Assembly (NCBI GenBank): GCA_023393015.1
Contig: JAEWMY010000005.1
Location: forward strand, 115,341 to 179,340
DNA length: 64,000 nt
From: Spirochaetota bacterium
GTDB taxonomy: Bacteria; Spirochaetota; Spirochaetia; Treponematales; Treponemataceae
Direction of reading: 5' to 3'
Shown here: one piece after another, positions 43,788 to 51,668 of the stretch
Layout of the letters: each line of letters opens with the position of its first letter
Position numbering within the stretch: position 1 is the stretch's first letter
The notes under the pieces: model-generated
Seen by the model: the letters and a program-made list of their open reading frames with translations, nothing else
Told to the model about the DNA's origin: nothing
Database searches by the model: none
Position numbers and translations under genes: made by a program

Positions 43788-43850
43788 ATGCTACCAGCGG
43801 GGAGGATCTTCCGCAAGCCGATTTGACGGAAGGTCCCCGATGCGTAAGAC
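43788..43850. promoter_or_regulatory. Divergent promoters with a shared inverted repeat
   Basis: The rightward promoter for the chemoreceptor gene is TTGACG (43823-43828), 16 bp, TAAGAC (43845-43850). The leftward promoter serves the pseudouridine synthase. GGATCTTCC (43804-43812) and GGAAGGTCC (43828-43836) form an imperfect inverted repeat (8 of 9 positions) spaced by 15 bp, covering the left -35 box and the right -35 box edge, a candidate operator. Confidence 0.5.
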
Positions 43851-43896
43851 TTGTGTGTATTCCGCGCGCGTCGCTGCACGGTGGGAGGAATGACCC

Positions 43897-46245
43897 ATGA
43901 GGGACGTTATCTTTACGGTAGAGGAAAAATGCGTCGGTTGCAATAAATGCATTCGCAACTGTCCCGTTCTGGGAGCGAACGTCTCGTACGCCAGGGACGG
44001 GGAGTTCAAGGTTTCCGTCGATCAGACGCGGTGCATCCGTTGCGGGGCGTGCTTGGCCGCCTGCTCCCACGGAGCGCGTCAGTACGCCGACGACACCGAG
44101 CGTTTCTTCGCGGATCTTTCCGCCGGCCGCCGCGTTTCGGTCGTTATCGCCCCCGCCGCCCGGACGAATTTCGGCGACCCGAGAAAACTCATTTCATGGC
44201 TCAAGTCGCTCGGCGTGAATCTCGCGTATGACGTCTCCTTCGGCGCGGATATCACGACATGGGCCTACCTCAAGACCATTCGCGAACGTTCGCTTGATTC
44301 GGTAATCGCGCAGCCTTGTCCGGCGATCGTAAACTACATAGAAAAGTACGAGCCCTCCCTGCTGGGAAGGCTCGCTCCCGTACACAGCCCGACGCTCTGC
44401 ACGGCCGTCTATCTCAGGAAATACGCCAAGATCGACGACGCGATAGCCTTCCTGTCCCCTTGCATCGCAAAAACCGACGAATTTTCCGATCCCGACACGC
44501 ATGGCCTCGTTGAGTACAACGTTACCTACGCGCGTTTGTACGAATGGATCGAGTCCCGTAACGTGGATCTCGAAACATTCGCCCCGCGCGAATACGACGA
44601 CGCGGGTTGTTGGCTCGGCGCCGTATACTCAAGGCCGGGAGGTCTTCGGGAAAACGTCGAAGCCCTCGTCGACGGGGCCTGGGTGCGGCAGGTCGAAGGC
44701 CCCGCCCACGCCTATTCCTACCTGTCCGAGTACCGTTCGCGCGAACGGGAGGGAAGGCCACTGCCACTGCTAGTCGACGTCCTGAACTGCGCGCACGGGT
44801 GCAATCTCGGGACCGCCTCCCGCAAGGGCGTGATGATCGACGACGCCGACTTGCGGCTGAACGAGGTCAAACGAGCGAAAGCGGATAACCGGCAGGGCAA
44901 GGGCTCGGGAGCGGAGTTGATGGGCCTGTTTGACAGGACGCTTCGACTCGGGGATTTCATACGCGCCTATACCGATCGCCGTGTCGTGCTATCCGAGCCG
45001 AGCGAGCTCGAACTCGAGGCAATCTGGGTACGACTGCACAAGGAACGCGATATCGACAGGAACGTCGACTGTTCCGCCTGCGGGTACGACACCTGCCGCG
45101 AGATGGCCCTGGCGATCCATAACGGGTTTAACGAGGAGGCGAACTGCATTCGCTTCAATCAACGCGAGATCGAGATCGAGAGCGAGAGCATCAAGGACAA
45201 GACCCGGGTGATAGAGCGTCTGTCCGAGTACTCGAGGCGGATCGTCGCCCTGCTTGACGAGATCGCCGCGCTCAATCTCGACGTCAGCGTGACGGGCTCG
45301 TTCGAGGGCGACTTCGCGGCCATTCGGGACGCCATCGACTCGATCTCGTTGACCCTGAGTTCCACCCTACGCGAAATCCAGCATGCCGCCGACCAGTTCG
45401 GCGCGGGCGCCGAGCACGTGTCCCTCGCGAGCGCGAATCTCGCCGAAGGCACGGCGGAGCAGGCAAACGCCGTGGAGCGCCTTTCGACGCTTTTGGGGCT
45501 TTTGACCGAGGAGACGAAGCGTAACGCGGATAACGCCGAAAAGGCGCGCGCGTTGACCGCTTCGTCGAAGGAAAGCGCCGAGGAGGGAAACCGCAGGATG
45601 GCGGAATTGCTCCGTTCGATGGAAGCGATCAACGAATCGTCGTCGGACATCAACAAGATACTGGCCACGATCGACGATATCGCCTTTCAGACCAACATAC
45701 TCGCCCTCAACGCGGCTATCGAGGCGGCGCGGGCGGGGAAATACGGAAAGAGTTTTTCGGTCGTCGCGGACGAGGTGCGACTGTTGGCCGGTCGTTGTTC
45801 GGCCGCCGCGAAGGAAAGCTCGGAGCTTATCGCGTCCTCCGGGCACGCCGTGGAGAGCGGGACGAAAGTCGCGCGGGAAACCGCCGAGTCCCTCGGGACT
45901 ATCGTATTGACGTCGGGGGACACCGCCTCGGCGGTTGATGAGATCGCCAATACGTCGGCGGAGCAGTCGCGCGGGATAGACGAGATCAACGAGCGTGTCA
46001 GGCAGATATCCCTCGTCGTGCAGGCAAACTCCTCGAGCGCGCAGGAAAGCGCGGCGACAAGCCAGCAGTTGTCGGCGCAGGCGGAGTTGCTCAGGAAAAG
46101 CGTCGCCCGGTTCAGCCTGCGTCCCGCTCCGGCGGCCGACGGAGATTTCCTGACGGAGCTCGGCGAGTTTTTGTCGTTTGACGTCAAGGAGATAGAGGCC
46201 GCGCTGGCGCGTATCGGGGCGCGCTTCGGCGGGAACCGGCTATAG
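43897..46245 (+). CDS. Soluble chemoreceptor fused to a [FeFe]-hydrogenase-like H-cluster domain
   Basis: 782 aa, no membrane segment. Two ferredoxin clusters (Cys12/15/18/22 and Cys46/49/52/56) lead into a hydrogenase large-subunit-like domain: L1 motif AQPCPAIV (Cys141), L2 motif LSPCIAK (Cys189) and L3 motif LNCAHGCNLG (Cys298, Cys302), the four expected H-cluster ligands. A further Fe-S module follows (Cys392/395/400/417, DCSACGYDTC). A methyl-accepting signalling domain covers about 480-760, with the conserved hairpin tip DIAFQTNILALNAAIEAARAGK. The proton-relay Cys of catalytic enzymes (TSCCP) is Pro here (QPCP), so it is probably a sensor of H2 or redox state that signals to CheA. GGGAGGA lies 9 nt upstream. 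Confidence 0.9.
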   Translation: MRDVIFTVEEKCVGCNKCIRNCPVLGANVSYARDGEFKVSVDQTRCIRCGACLAACSHGARQYADDTERFFADLSAGRRVSVVIAPAARTNFGDPRKLISWLKSLGVNLAYDVSFGADITTWAYLKTIRERSLDSVIAQPCPAIVNYIEKYEPSLLGRLAPVHSPTLCTAVYLRKYAKIDDAIAFLSPCIAKTDEFSDPDTHGLVEYNVTYARLYEWIESRNVDLETFAPREYDDAGCWLGAVYSRPGGLRENVEALVDGAWVRQVEGPAHAYSYLSEYRSREREGRPLPLLVDVLNCAHGCNLGTASRKGVMIDDADLRLNEVKRAKADNRQGKGSGAELMGLFDRTLRLGDFIRAYTDRRVVLSEPSELELEAIWVRLHKERDIDRNVDCSACGYDTCREMALAIHNGFNEEANCIRFNQREIEIESESIKDKTRVIERLSEYSRRIVALLDEIAALNLDVSVTGSFEGDFAAIRDAIDSISLTLSSTLREIQHAADQFGAGAEHVSLASANLAEGTAEQANAVERLSTLLGLLTEETKRNADNAEKARALTASSKESAEEGNRRMAELLRSMEAINESSSDINKILATIDDIAFQTNILALNAAIEAARAGKYGKSFSVVADEVRLLAGRCSAAAKESSELIASSGHAVESGTKVARETAESLGTIVLTSGDTASAVDEIANTSAEQSRGIDEINERVRQISLVVQANSSSAQESAATSQQLSAQAELLRKSVARFSLRPAPAADGDFLTELGEFLSFDVKEIEAALARIGARFGGNRL

Positions 46246-46719
46246 CTTCAGGATCATGTCCTGGGCGATCGGCTCGAAGCCGACGCTTTCGTAGAGGGCG
46301 ATCGCGTCCGTGTTGAAGCAATAGACGTTCAGCATTACGTCCGAGTACCCGAGCTCGCGGGCCCGGGATATCGTCTCCTCGAGGAGGGAGCGCCCGATTC
46401 CGGAGTTTCGGAATTCCTCTCGCACCACGATGTTGTCGAGCACGAGGTACGTACGCCGCCGGTGAAACGGCAGGCGGCCTTTTTCCTCGCGATATCCGTA
46501 GGAAAAGCCGACGACGCGGCCCGCGCGTTCCGCCACGAGGAAAACCGAGGACTCGTCGTCGACGAGCCCCCGTATGTAGGATTCGCTTCGATGCGACTCG
46601 GTCGTCCTGGCGTAGATATAGGGAAGGCGTTCATGGTGAAACAAGTCGCTTTCGAGATGAAGCGCCGCTATGGCCGGATAATCCTCTCCTCTCGCGTCTC
46701 GTATCGTGATTCCGTCCAA
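46240..46719 (-). CDS. GNAT-family N-acetyltransferase
   Basis: 159 aa. The acetyl-CoA-binding segment is IVVREEFRNSGIGRSLLEE (the R/Q-x-x-G-x-G/A loop as RNSGIG), with NVYCFNTDAIALYESVGF at the end, typical of the fold. The substrate (small molecule or protein N-terminus) cannot be told. It overlaps the chemoreceptor gene tail-to-tail by 6 nt, so no terminator separates them. It is codirectional with metK downstream, 50 nt away. Confidence 0.88.
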   Translation of the reverse strand: MDGITIRDARGEDYPAIAALHLESDLFHHERLPYIYARTTESHRSESYIRGLVDDESSVFLVAERAGRVVGFSYGYREEKGRLPFHRRRTYLVLDNIVVREEFRNSGIGRSLLEETISRARELGYSDVMLNVYCFNTDAIALYESVGFEPIAQDMILKL

Positions 46720-46769
46720 TGGTTAACCCTCCATGCGCCTTGTCGCGCCGCACGGCGCCGCGTCGAGCC

Positions 46770-47939
46770 CTAGCGAACGGCCTTCTTCAGCGTTTCCGCC
46801 TTGTCCGTTTTTTCCCAGGGGAACTGCGGCCTGCCGAAGTGGCCGTAGGAGGCGGTTTCCTGGTATATGGGCCGGCACAGGTCAAGCGTCTTGACGATGC
46901 CCGCGGGCGAAAGGTCGAAGGTATCGACGACGGCCTTCGTGATCGCGGCCTCGTCGACCTTCGCCGTACCGAAGGCGTCAACCATGACCGAAACGGGGAA
47001 GGGAACGCCGATCGCGTACGCGAGCTGAATTTCGCAGCGTTCGGCGAGCCCGGATGCCACGACGTTCTTGGCTACGTACCGTGCCATATAGGCCGCGGAT
47101 CGGTCGACTTTCGAGGGATCCTTGCCCGAGAAGGCGCCGCCGCCGTGTCGACCCATTCCGCCGTAGGTGTCCACGATTATCTTGCGGCCGGTCAACCCGG
47201 TGTCGCCGAACGGTCCGCCGACCACGAAACGGCCGGTCGGGTTGATGAAAAACTTCGTGTCGGCGTCCAGGAGCCCGGTGGGCCCGAGAACCGGCCGGAC
47301 GATCCTCTCGATTATCTCTTCCTTGATGGTGGCGTGGCTGATATCGGGGTCGTGCTGGTGCGATATCACTACCGTGTCAACGCGGATCGGTTTGTGGCCG
47401 TCGTACTCAATCGTAACCTGGCTTTTCGCGTCGGGGCGAAGCCAGGGGATTTCGCGGCTTTTACGGAGATCGGTAGCACGATGAAGAAGGGCGTGCGCGT
47501 ACATGATGGGCGCCGGCATGAGCTCCGGCGTCTCGACGCAGGCGAATCCGAACATCATTCCCTGGTCTCCCGCGCCCTGCTGACCCTGATATTCCGAAAG
47601 TCCCTTGCCGACGACTCCCTGGTTGATGTCGGGCGACTGCGCGTGGATCATGTCGAGCACGGCCATGGAGTCGCAATCGAGTCCGTAATCCGAGTCGGTG
47701 TAGCCGATCTTCCGGGCGATCGAGCGCGCGACATCCTGAACGTCGACGTACGTAGACGTGGTGATTTCCCCGCCGACGAGTACGAGCGCCGTGGAGGCGA
47801 AGGTTTCGCAGGCGACATGGCTCGCGGGATCCTCGCGAAGACAGGCGTCCAGAATGGCGTCGGAAATCTGGTCGCAGAGCTTGTCGGGGTGGCCCTCGCC
47901 GACCGATTCCGAGGTAAATAAGTGCCGTGTGGCGTTCAT
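46770..47939 (-). CDS. metK: S-adenosylmethionine synthase
   Basis: 389 aa, standard size. It makes S-adenosylmethionine from methionine and ATP. Motifs: FTSESVGEGHPDKLCDQISDA at the N-terminus, GAGDQGMMFGFA in the middle (ATP binding), and GGGAFSGKDPSKVDRSAAY (phosphate loop). All are canonical. It has its own promoter and a GGGAG ribosome site. No SAM riboswitch is present, since the leader is only about 10-15 nt long. Confidence 0.97.
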   Translation of the reverse strand: MNATRHLFTSESVGEGHPDKLCDQISDAILDACLREDPASHVACETFASTALVLVGGEITTSTYVDVQDVARSIARKIGYTDSDYGLDCDSMAVLDMIHAQSPDINQGVVGKGLSEYQGQQGAGDQGMMFGFACVETPELMPAPIMYAHALLHRATDLRKSREIPWLRPDAKSQVTIEYDGHKPIRVDTVVISHQHDPDISHATIKEEIIERIVRPVLGPTGLLDADTKFFINPTGRFVVGGPFGDTGLTGRKIIVDTYGGMGRHGGGAFSGKDPSKVDRSAAYMARYVAKNVVASGLAERCEIQLAYAIGVPFPVSVMVDAFGTAKVDEAAITKAVVDTFDLSPAGIVKTLDLCRPIYQETASYGHFGRPQFPWEKTDKAETLKKAVR

Positions 47940-47956
47940 ATCGTCTACTCCCTTGC

Positions 47957-47985
47957 ATTATAGGTTAAATGGTACTACCCTTGAA
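47957..47985 (-). promoter_or_regulatory. metK promoter
   Basis: Minus-strand TTCAAG (47980-47985), 17 bp, and a perfect TATAAT (47957-47962), 17 nt before the metK ATG. Confidence 0.65.
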
Positions 47986-48027
47986 TATAGACTATTAGCG
48001 TTAGAAAGGCCATAAGGAGAACGATCG

Positions 48028-48336
48028 ATGGCGTTGTACAAGTCGTACCCGAAAAAAGGCGAAACCTGCAAGGTGACCTTTGAGCTGCCGCCCGAGGCGA
48101 CGACGAACGTCAAGAAGGTCGCCCTGGTCGGGGATTTCAACGGCTGGGACACGACCACGCACCCGTTGACCCGCAACAAGGAAGGCGCGTTCTCGATCAC
48201 GGTCGTTCTGGACCAGGGCAAGGAATACCAGTTTCGCTACTTCATGGACGACTACCGCTGGGAGAACGACTGGGCGGCCGACCGTTACGCCCCTTCTTCC
48301 TTCGGCAATTGCGACAATTCCGTCGTCATCGTATAA
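48028..48336 (+). CDS. Stand-alone CBM48 (glycogen-binding-like) protein
   Basis: 102 aa consisting of a single early-set/CBM48 domain: KVALVGDFNGWDTTTHPL and YQFRYFMDDYRWENDW are the carbohydrate-binding strands seen in AMPK beta subunits and the N-terminus of glycogen-branching enzymes. No catalytic domain, no signal peptide. It may tether proteins to glycogen or be a regulatory partner; no partner is adjacent. AAGGAG lies 7 nt before the ATG. It converges with apbE, overlapping by 11 nt. Confidence 0.85.
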   Translation: MALYKSYPKKGETCKVTFELPPEATTNVKKVALVGDFNGWDTTTHPLTRNKEGAFSITVVLDQGKEYQFRYFMDDYRWENDWAADRYAPSSFGNCDNSVVIV

Positions 48337-49390
48337 GCGCGAATGACCCGTCAAGAATCTTTATGTCCTCCGCGATGCCGGCACTCGGGTAAACCCGTTT
48401 GTCGCGGTCTATGAATATCGCCTCGACTCCCGGATACCGTGCGATCAAGGTCATGCCCTTCTCGCGCCCGAGGACGAAGGCGGCCGTCGAAAGCGCGTCG
48501 GCGGTCATGGATTCCCCCGCGATTATGGTTACGGACAGCAACTCTCCGTCCGCGGGGCGCCCCGTTTTCGGGTCTATGATGTGGTGGTATCTCCGGCCGT
48601 TCTCTTCGAAAAAGCGTTCGTAGACGCCGGAGGTCACGACGGAACGATCGGATGCCCGAATGACGATAATCGGCTCCCCGTGCGAGACTTCGGGATTCCT
48701 GATACCGACGCTCCAGGGCGTATCGGCGGCCTTGCTTCCGACGCAGAGTATGTTGCCTCCGAGGTCGACGATCGCCCGTCGTATCCCCATGGTTCGGAGG
48801 AGGGCGGCGAGCTCGTCGGCCGCGTAGCCCTTGGCGATCGCGCCGAGGTCAAGGCGCATTCCGGCGTCCTCGAGATAGGCCAATCCGGACGTCGCGTCAA
48901 GCGCGACGCGACCGTAGCCCACCAGCGCGAGCGCCGAGTCTATTTCACGCGGGGCCGGAACGCGTTCGTCGTCGGTGCCGATGCCCCAGAGCCTGACGAC
49001 GGGCCCGATCGTCGGGTCGAACGCCCCCGAGGACGCCCGCGCGGTCTCGAGCGCGAACGAGAGAACCGTTACGGTGTCCGGCTTCGCCTTGACTGGTTCT
49101 TTTCCCGCCGCCGCGTTGATCCTCCCGACGTCGCTCGTTTCGACCGAGGCGCTCATCGTCGCCTCGATATCGCGCAATCTCGCGAAGGCCGCGTCATAGG
49201 CCGCGGCGGTTCCCTTGTCGTAAAGGTTGATCGTGCATACCGTTCCGAGCGCGAACTCCGTGCGCGAGGGCGTCGTCCGTTGACATGAAACGAAGGCCAA
49301 TCCGACCGCCACGAGGGTCAGAGCGAACGCGTTCCGAGAGAAGTCCGCGGGGCGATTCATGCGCGGTTTCCGCGCGCGTGCTGATACCAT
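48326..49390 (-). CDS. apbE: FAD:protein FMN transferase, lipoprotein
   Basis: 354 aa from ATG 49390. A lipoprotein signal ends in LAFVSC, so Cys becomes the lipidated N-terminus after processing. The ApbE domain includes DLGAIAKGYAADELAALL, VDLGGNILCVG and HHIIDPKTGRPADG, with Mg/FAD ligands in SGAFDPTIGPVVRLWG. It attaches FMN to periplasmic electron-transfer proteins such as RnfG/NqrC; no such target is in the window. A TATACT box ends 9 nt before 49390; an ATG ten codons further in (49360) gives a shorter signal and is equally possible. Confidence 0.9.
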   Translation of the reverse strand: MVSARARKPRMNRPADFSRNAFALTLVAVGLAFVSCQRTTPSRTEFALGTVCTINLYDKGTAAAYDAAFARLRDIEATMSASVETSDVGRINAAAGKEPVKAKPDTVTVLSFALETARASSGAFDPTIGPVVRLWGIGTDDERVPAPREIDSALALVGYGRVALDATSGLAYLEDAGMRLDLGAIAKGYAADELAALLRTMGIRRAIVDLGGNILCVGSKAADTPWSVGIRNPEVSHGEPIIVIRASDRSVVTSGVYERFFEENGRRYHHIIDPKTGRPADGELLSVTIIAGESMTADALSTAAFVLGREKGMTLIARYPGVEAIFIDRDKRVYPSAGIAEDIKILDGSFALIR

Positions 49391-49442
49391 GATGGGTTCA
49401 GTATACCGCAATCCTCCGGCTTGATACACGGGGGCGGCGGGT

Positions 49443-51632
49443 TCAACCGTTTGCGCGTTTTTTCCGTTTTTCCTCGTACAGGCGCGCGTCGCTTTCTTCG
49501 ATGACCGACTCGAACGAACGGCCCGCGGAGCCGGCGGGGTTGAACACGTATCCCCAGCTCGCCCCGAGTTTCCAGGGACGCTCGCCCGAGGCGTTGAACG
49601 AGTCGAGTTGCGACTGGAGCCGGGTAAGCACGCGCGTTACCGCTTCCTCGCGCAAGCCCTCCATCAGAACCACGAACTCGTCTCCGCCGTAACGGACCAA
49701 CAGGTCCTGTCCGCGAAAGGATTTTTTGAGGAGGACCGAGAGCGCGAGGATCGCCGCGTCTCCCTCTGAATGTCCCCAGGAGTCGTTGATTTTCTTGAGG
49801 CCGTCCATGTCGATGAAGACGAACGCCGTGGCCTCTCCCCGTTGCGTCGCGCGGTCGTAGCGCGCCTTGCCGGTCGCGTAGAGCGTGCGGCGGTTGCCGA
49901 GCCCGGTGAACTCGTCTATCGTCGACAGCTTCGAAAGAACCGTGTTTTCCGCCGAAAGGGCGTGAATCTGGCAGGCGAGAAGGTCGTTGGAAGACGCCGC
50001 GTCGACGATTCTCGAAACGAGGTCGCGTATCATGGAAAAATGCCGGAATTCGCGTTCGGGGAAGGAAAGCACGAGATAGCCGTACAGATTACCCTTGTGC
50101 GCGATCGGTAAAACCCCGACGGGCTCGGGAATCGAGTGGATTCCGTTGTTTACGATGTCGCGTACGGGGAAGCGTACCTCGGACTCCCGCGGAATCTCGG
50201 TGAAATAATCCCGTTTGTACGACAGCCTGAGCTCTCCCGTCGACGGATCCGCCGGGTCGAGAAAGACGATCAGGCAACGCGAGACGCCGATCTCGGACAG
50301 GTTTTTTCCGATGCCTCGAAGGGCCGTCTTGACGTCTATCCGCTCGGCGAGCAGTTCGCCGCAGCTTTTGTAGAATACGAGAGTGCCGAGGTCAAACGCC
50401 CGAAGCCGCGCGAAAAGTCTCGTTCTCGTATGCTCGAGTTTCCTGAACGCGTCGACAAAGAGGGCGTTGATGAAAACCTGGTCTTCCCTTTCCTGGTGGC
50501 GCAAGAGGGATATGGTCCATTGCGTCGAGAATATGTCTATGAAGTCGCCTACGAGGTCCCCGCTTCGGGAAAGCTCGCGTATGCTCCTGTTGATGAATTC
50601 GAGGAACACCTCCCCGTCGCGTCGGGTTATCGCCTCCTCGATGCTTACCTCGAGCACGTTACGAAGCGCGGCGTTTCTCGCGGGGAGGAAGCCCCGCGCT
50701 CCGCGCTCCGCGAGATCCATTTCGGAGTGGGAGCACCCGCAGGAGCGGCGCTTGACGAGCCGCGCGTCCCTCGAAACGCGCTCGGACCGATACGCCGTTT
50801 TTCCGTCATGGTCGGAAACGACGCGGGCCATGAGTTCGGCGGCTATCTGGCCGATCGGGTAGGCGATCGTCGTCGACGGGGAGGGGAGCATCGCGTTTTC
50901 CTCGACGTCGTCGAAACCGACGATAGCGATGTCCTCCGGCACCGATATCCCGTTGTCGAGGAATTCGCGCGTGGCGCCGATGGCCAGTTCGTCGTTCATG
51001 CAGACGATTACGTCGGGAGCGTCGCGTTCGGCGCGGAGCATGCGGCCAGCGGCTAGCCTGCCGCCAGCCGAATCGGGCGAGACGGTATAGACGTTCTCCG
51101 GGAGCAGGCGCGCGCCGTTCGCGGCAAGCGCGCGTTCGAGCGCTTCCTGCCGCGCCCGCAAGAGCCCGTCGGGGCCGGAGTTTCCGGTAATGACGGCGAA
51201 GGTCCTGTACGCGTGGTCGCGTACGAGATGACGGGCCAATTCGTCTATCGCCGGGTCCTCGTTGACGAAGACGCTGAATCGCTCCGGAATGTCCGCCAGC
51301 AACGAGTAGCACGGTATGGCCGGGAATTGGGCAAGGAGGGTTTCGGCCGTTTTCCGGGGATTATGCGGAGCTACCGAATGCGGAAGCACGATCAGGGCGT
51401 CGATCGTCTCGGGAGAGGGCATCGAATAGGCCCAGGTGAGCGGTCCCCCGACGCCGTCGCCGTCAAACGACCCGCCGAAGAAAAACACGAGGCGTACGCC
51501 GTGATCCTCCGCGGCGTCAAGGACGTCCGCGATGATTCGGCGGCCGAGATAGCTGTCTGCCGAGTCCATGAAAACCCCGGCCGTTACGGCCTTTCGGTTT
51601 CCATGGACGCGATCGGGTTCGCGCGGTTCCAT
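49443..51632 (-). CDS. Diguanylate cyclase with LacI-type ligand-binding domain
   Basis: 729 aa, no signal peptide and no membrane segment. Residues 15-310 are a LacI/PurR-like periplasmic-binding fold (AGVFMDSADSYLGRRIIADV, PDVIVCMNDELAIGATREFL, IAIVGFDDVEENA) with no helix-turn-helix. A GAF-like middle follows (about 420-550) and then a GGDEF domain with an intact active site (RYGGDEFVVLM) and the inhibitory RxxD site as RGQD five residues before it. It should make c-di-GMP in the cytoplasm under control of a small ligand, probably a sugar. The mRNA is probably leaderless. Confidence 0.92.
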   Translation of the reverse strand: MEPREPDRVHGNRKAVTAGVFMDSADSYLGRRIIADVLDAAEDHGVRLVFFFGGSFDGDGVGGPLTWAYSMPSPETIDALIVLPHSVAPHNPRKTAETLLAQFPAIPCYSLLADIPERFSVFVNEDPAIDELARHLVRDHAYRTFAVITGNSGPDGLLRARQEALERALAANGARLLPENVYTVSPDSAGGRLAAGRMLRAERDAPDVIVCMNDELAIGATREFLDNGISVPEDIAIVGFDDVEENAMLPSPSTTIAYPIGQIAAELMARVVSDHDGKTAYRSERVSRDARLVKRRSCGCSHSEMDLAERGARGFLPARNAALRNVLEVSIEEAITRRDGEVFLEFINRSIRELSRSGDLVGDFIDIFSTQWTISLLRHQEREDQVFINALFVDAFRKLEHTRTRLFARLRAFDLGTLVFYKSCGELLAERIDVKTALRGIGKNLSEIGVSRCLIVFLDPADPSTGELRLSYKRDYFTEIPRESEVRFPVRDIVNNGIHSIPEPVGVLPIAHKGNLYGYLVLSFPEREFRHFSMIRDLVSRIVDAASSNDLLACQIHALSAENTVLSKLSTIDEFTGLGNRRTLYATGKARYDRATQRGEATAFVFIDMDGLKKINDSWGHSEGDAAILALSVLLKKSFRGQDLLVRYGGDEFVVLMEGLREEAVTRVLTRLQSQLDSFNASGERPWKLGASWGYVFNPAGSAGRSFESVIEESDARLYEEKRKKRANG

Positions 51633-51639
51633 ACTGAAA

Positions 51640-51668
51640 AGTATCCGCTTTTCCCCGCTATTTTACAA
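51640..51668 (-). promoter_or_regulatory. Promoter of the LacI-type/GGDEF gene
   Basis: TTGTAA (51663-51668), 17 bp, GATACT (51640-51645), then 7 nt to the ATG. The -35 box lies in the end of aspS. Confidence 0.55.

Noticed and set aside
45410..45422. CACGTG in the chemoreceptor gene as parS
   Set aside because: The flanks do not match TGTTT/AAACA; only the 6-bp centre is shared.
47940..48027. SAM riboswitch before metK
   Set aside because: The perfect TATAAT is 17 nt from the start codon, so the leader is too short for any SAM riboswitch class.
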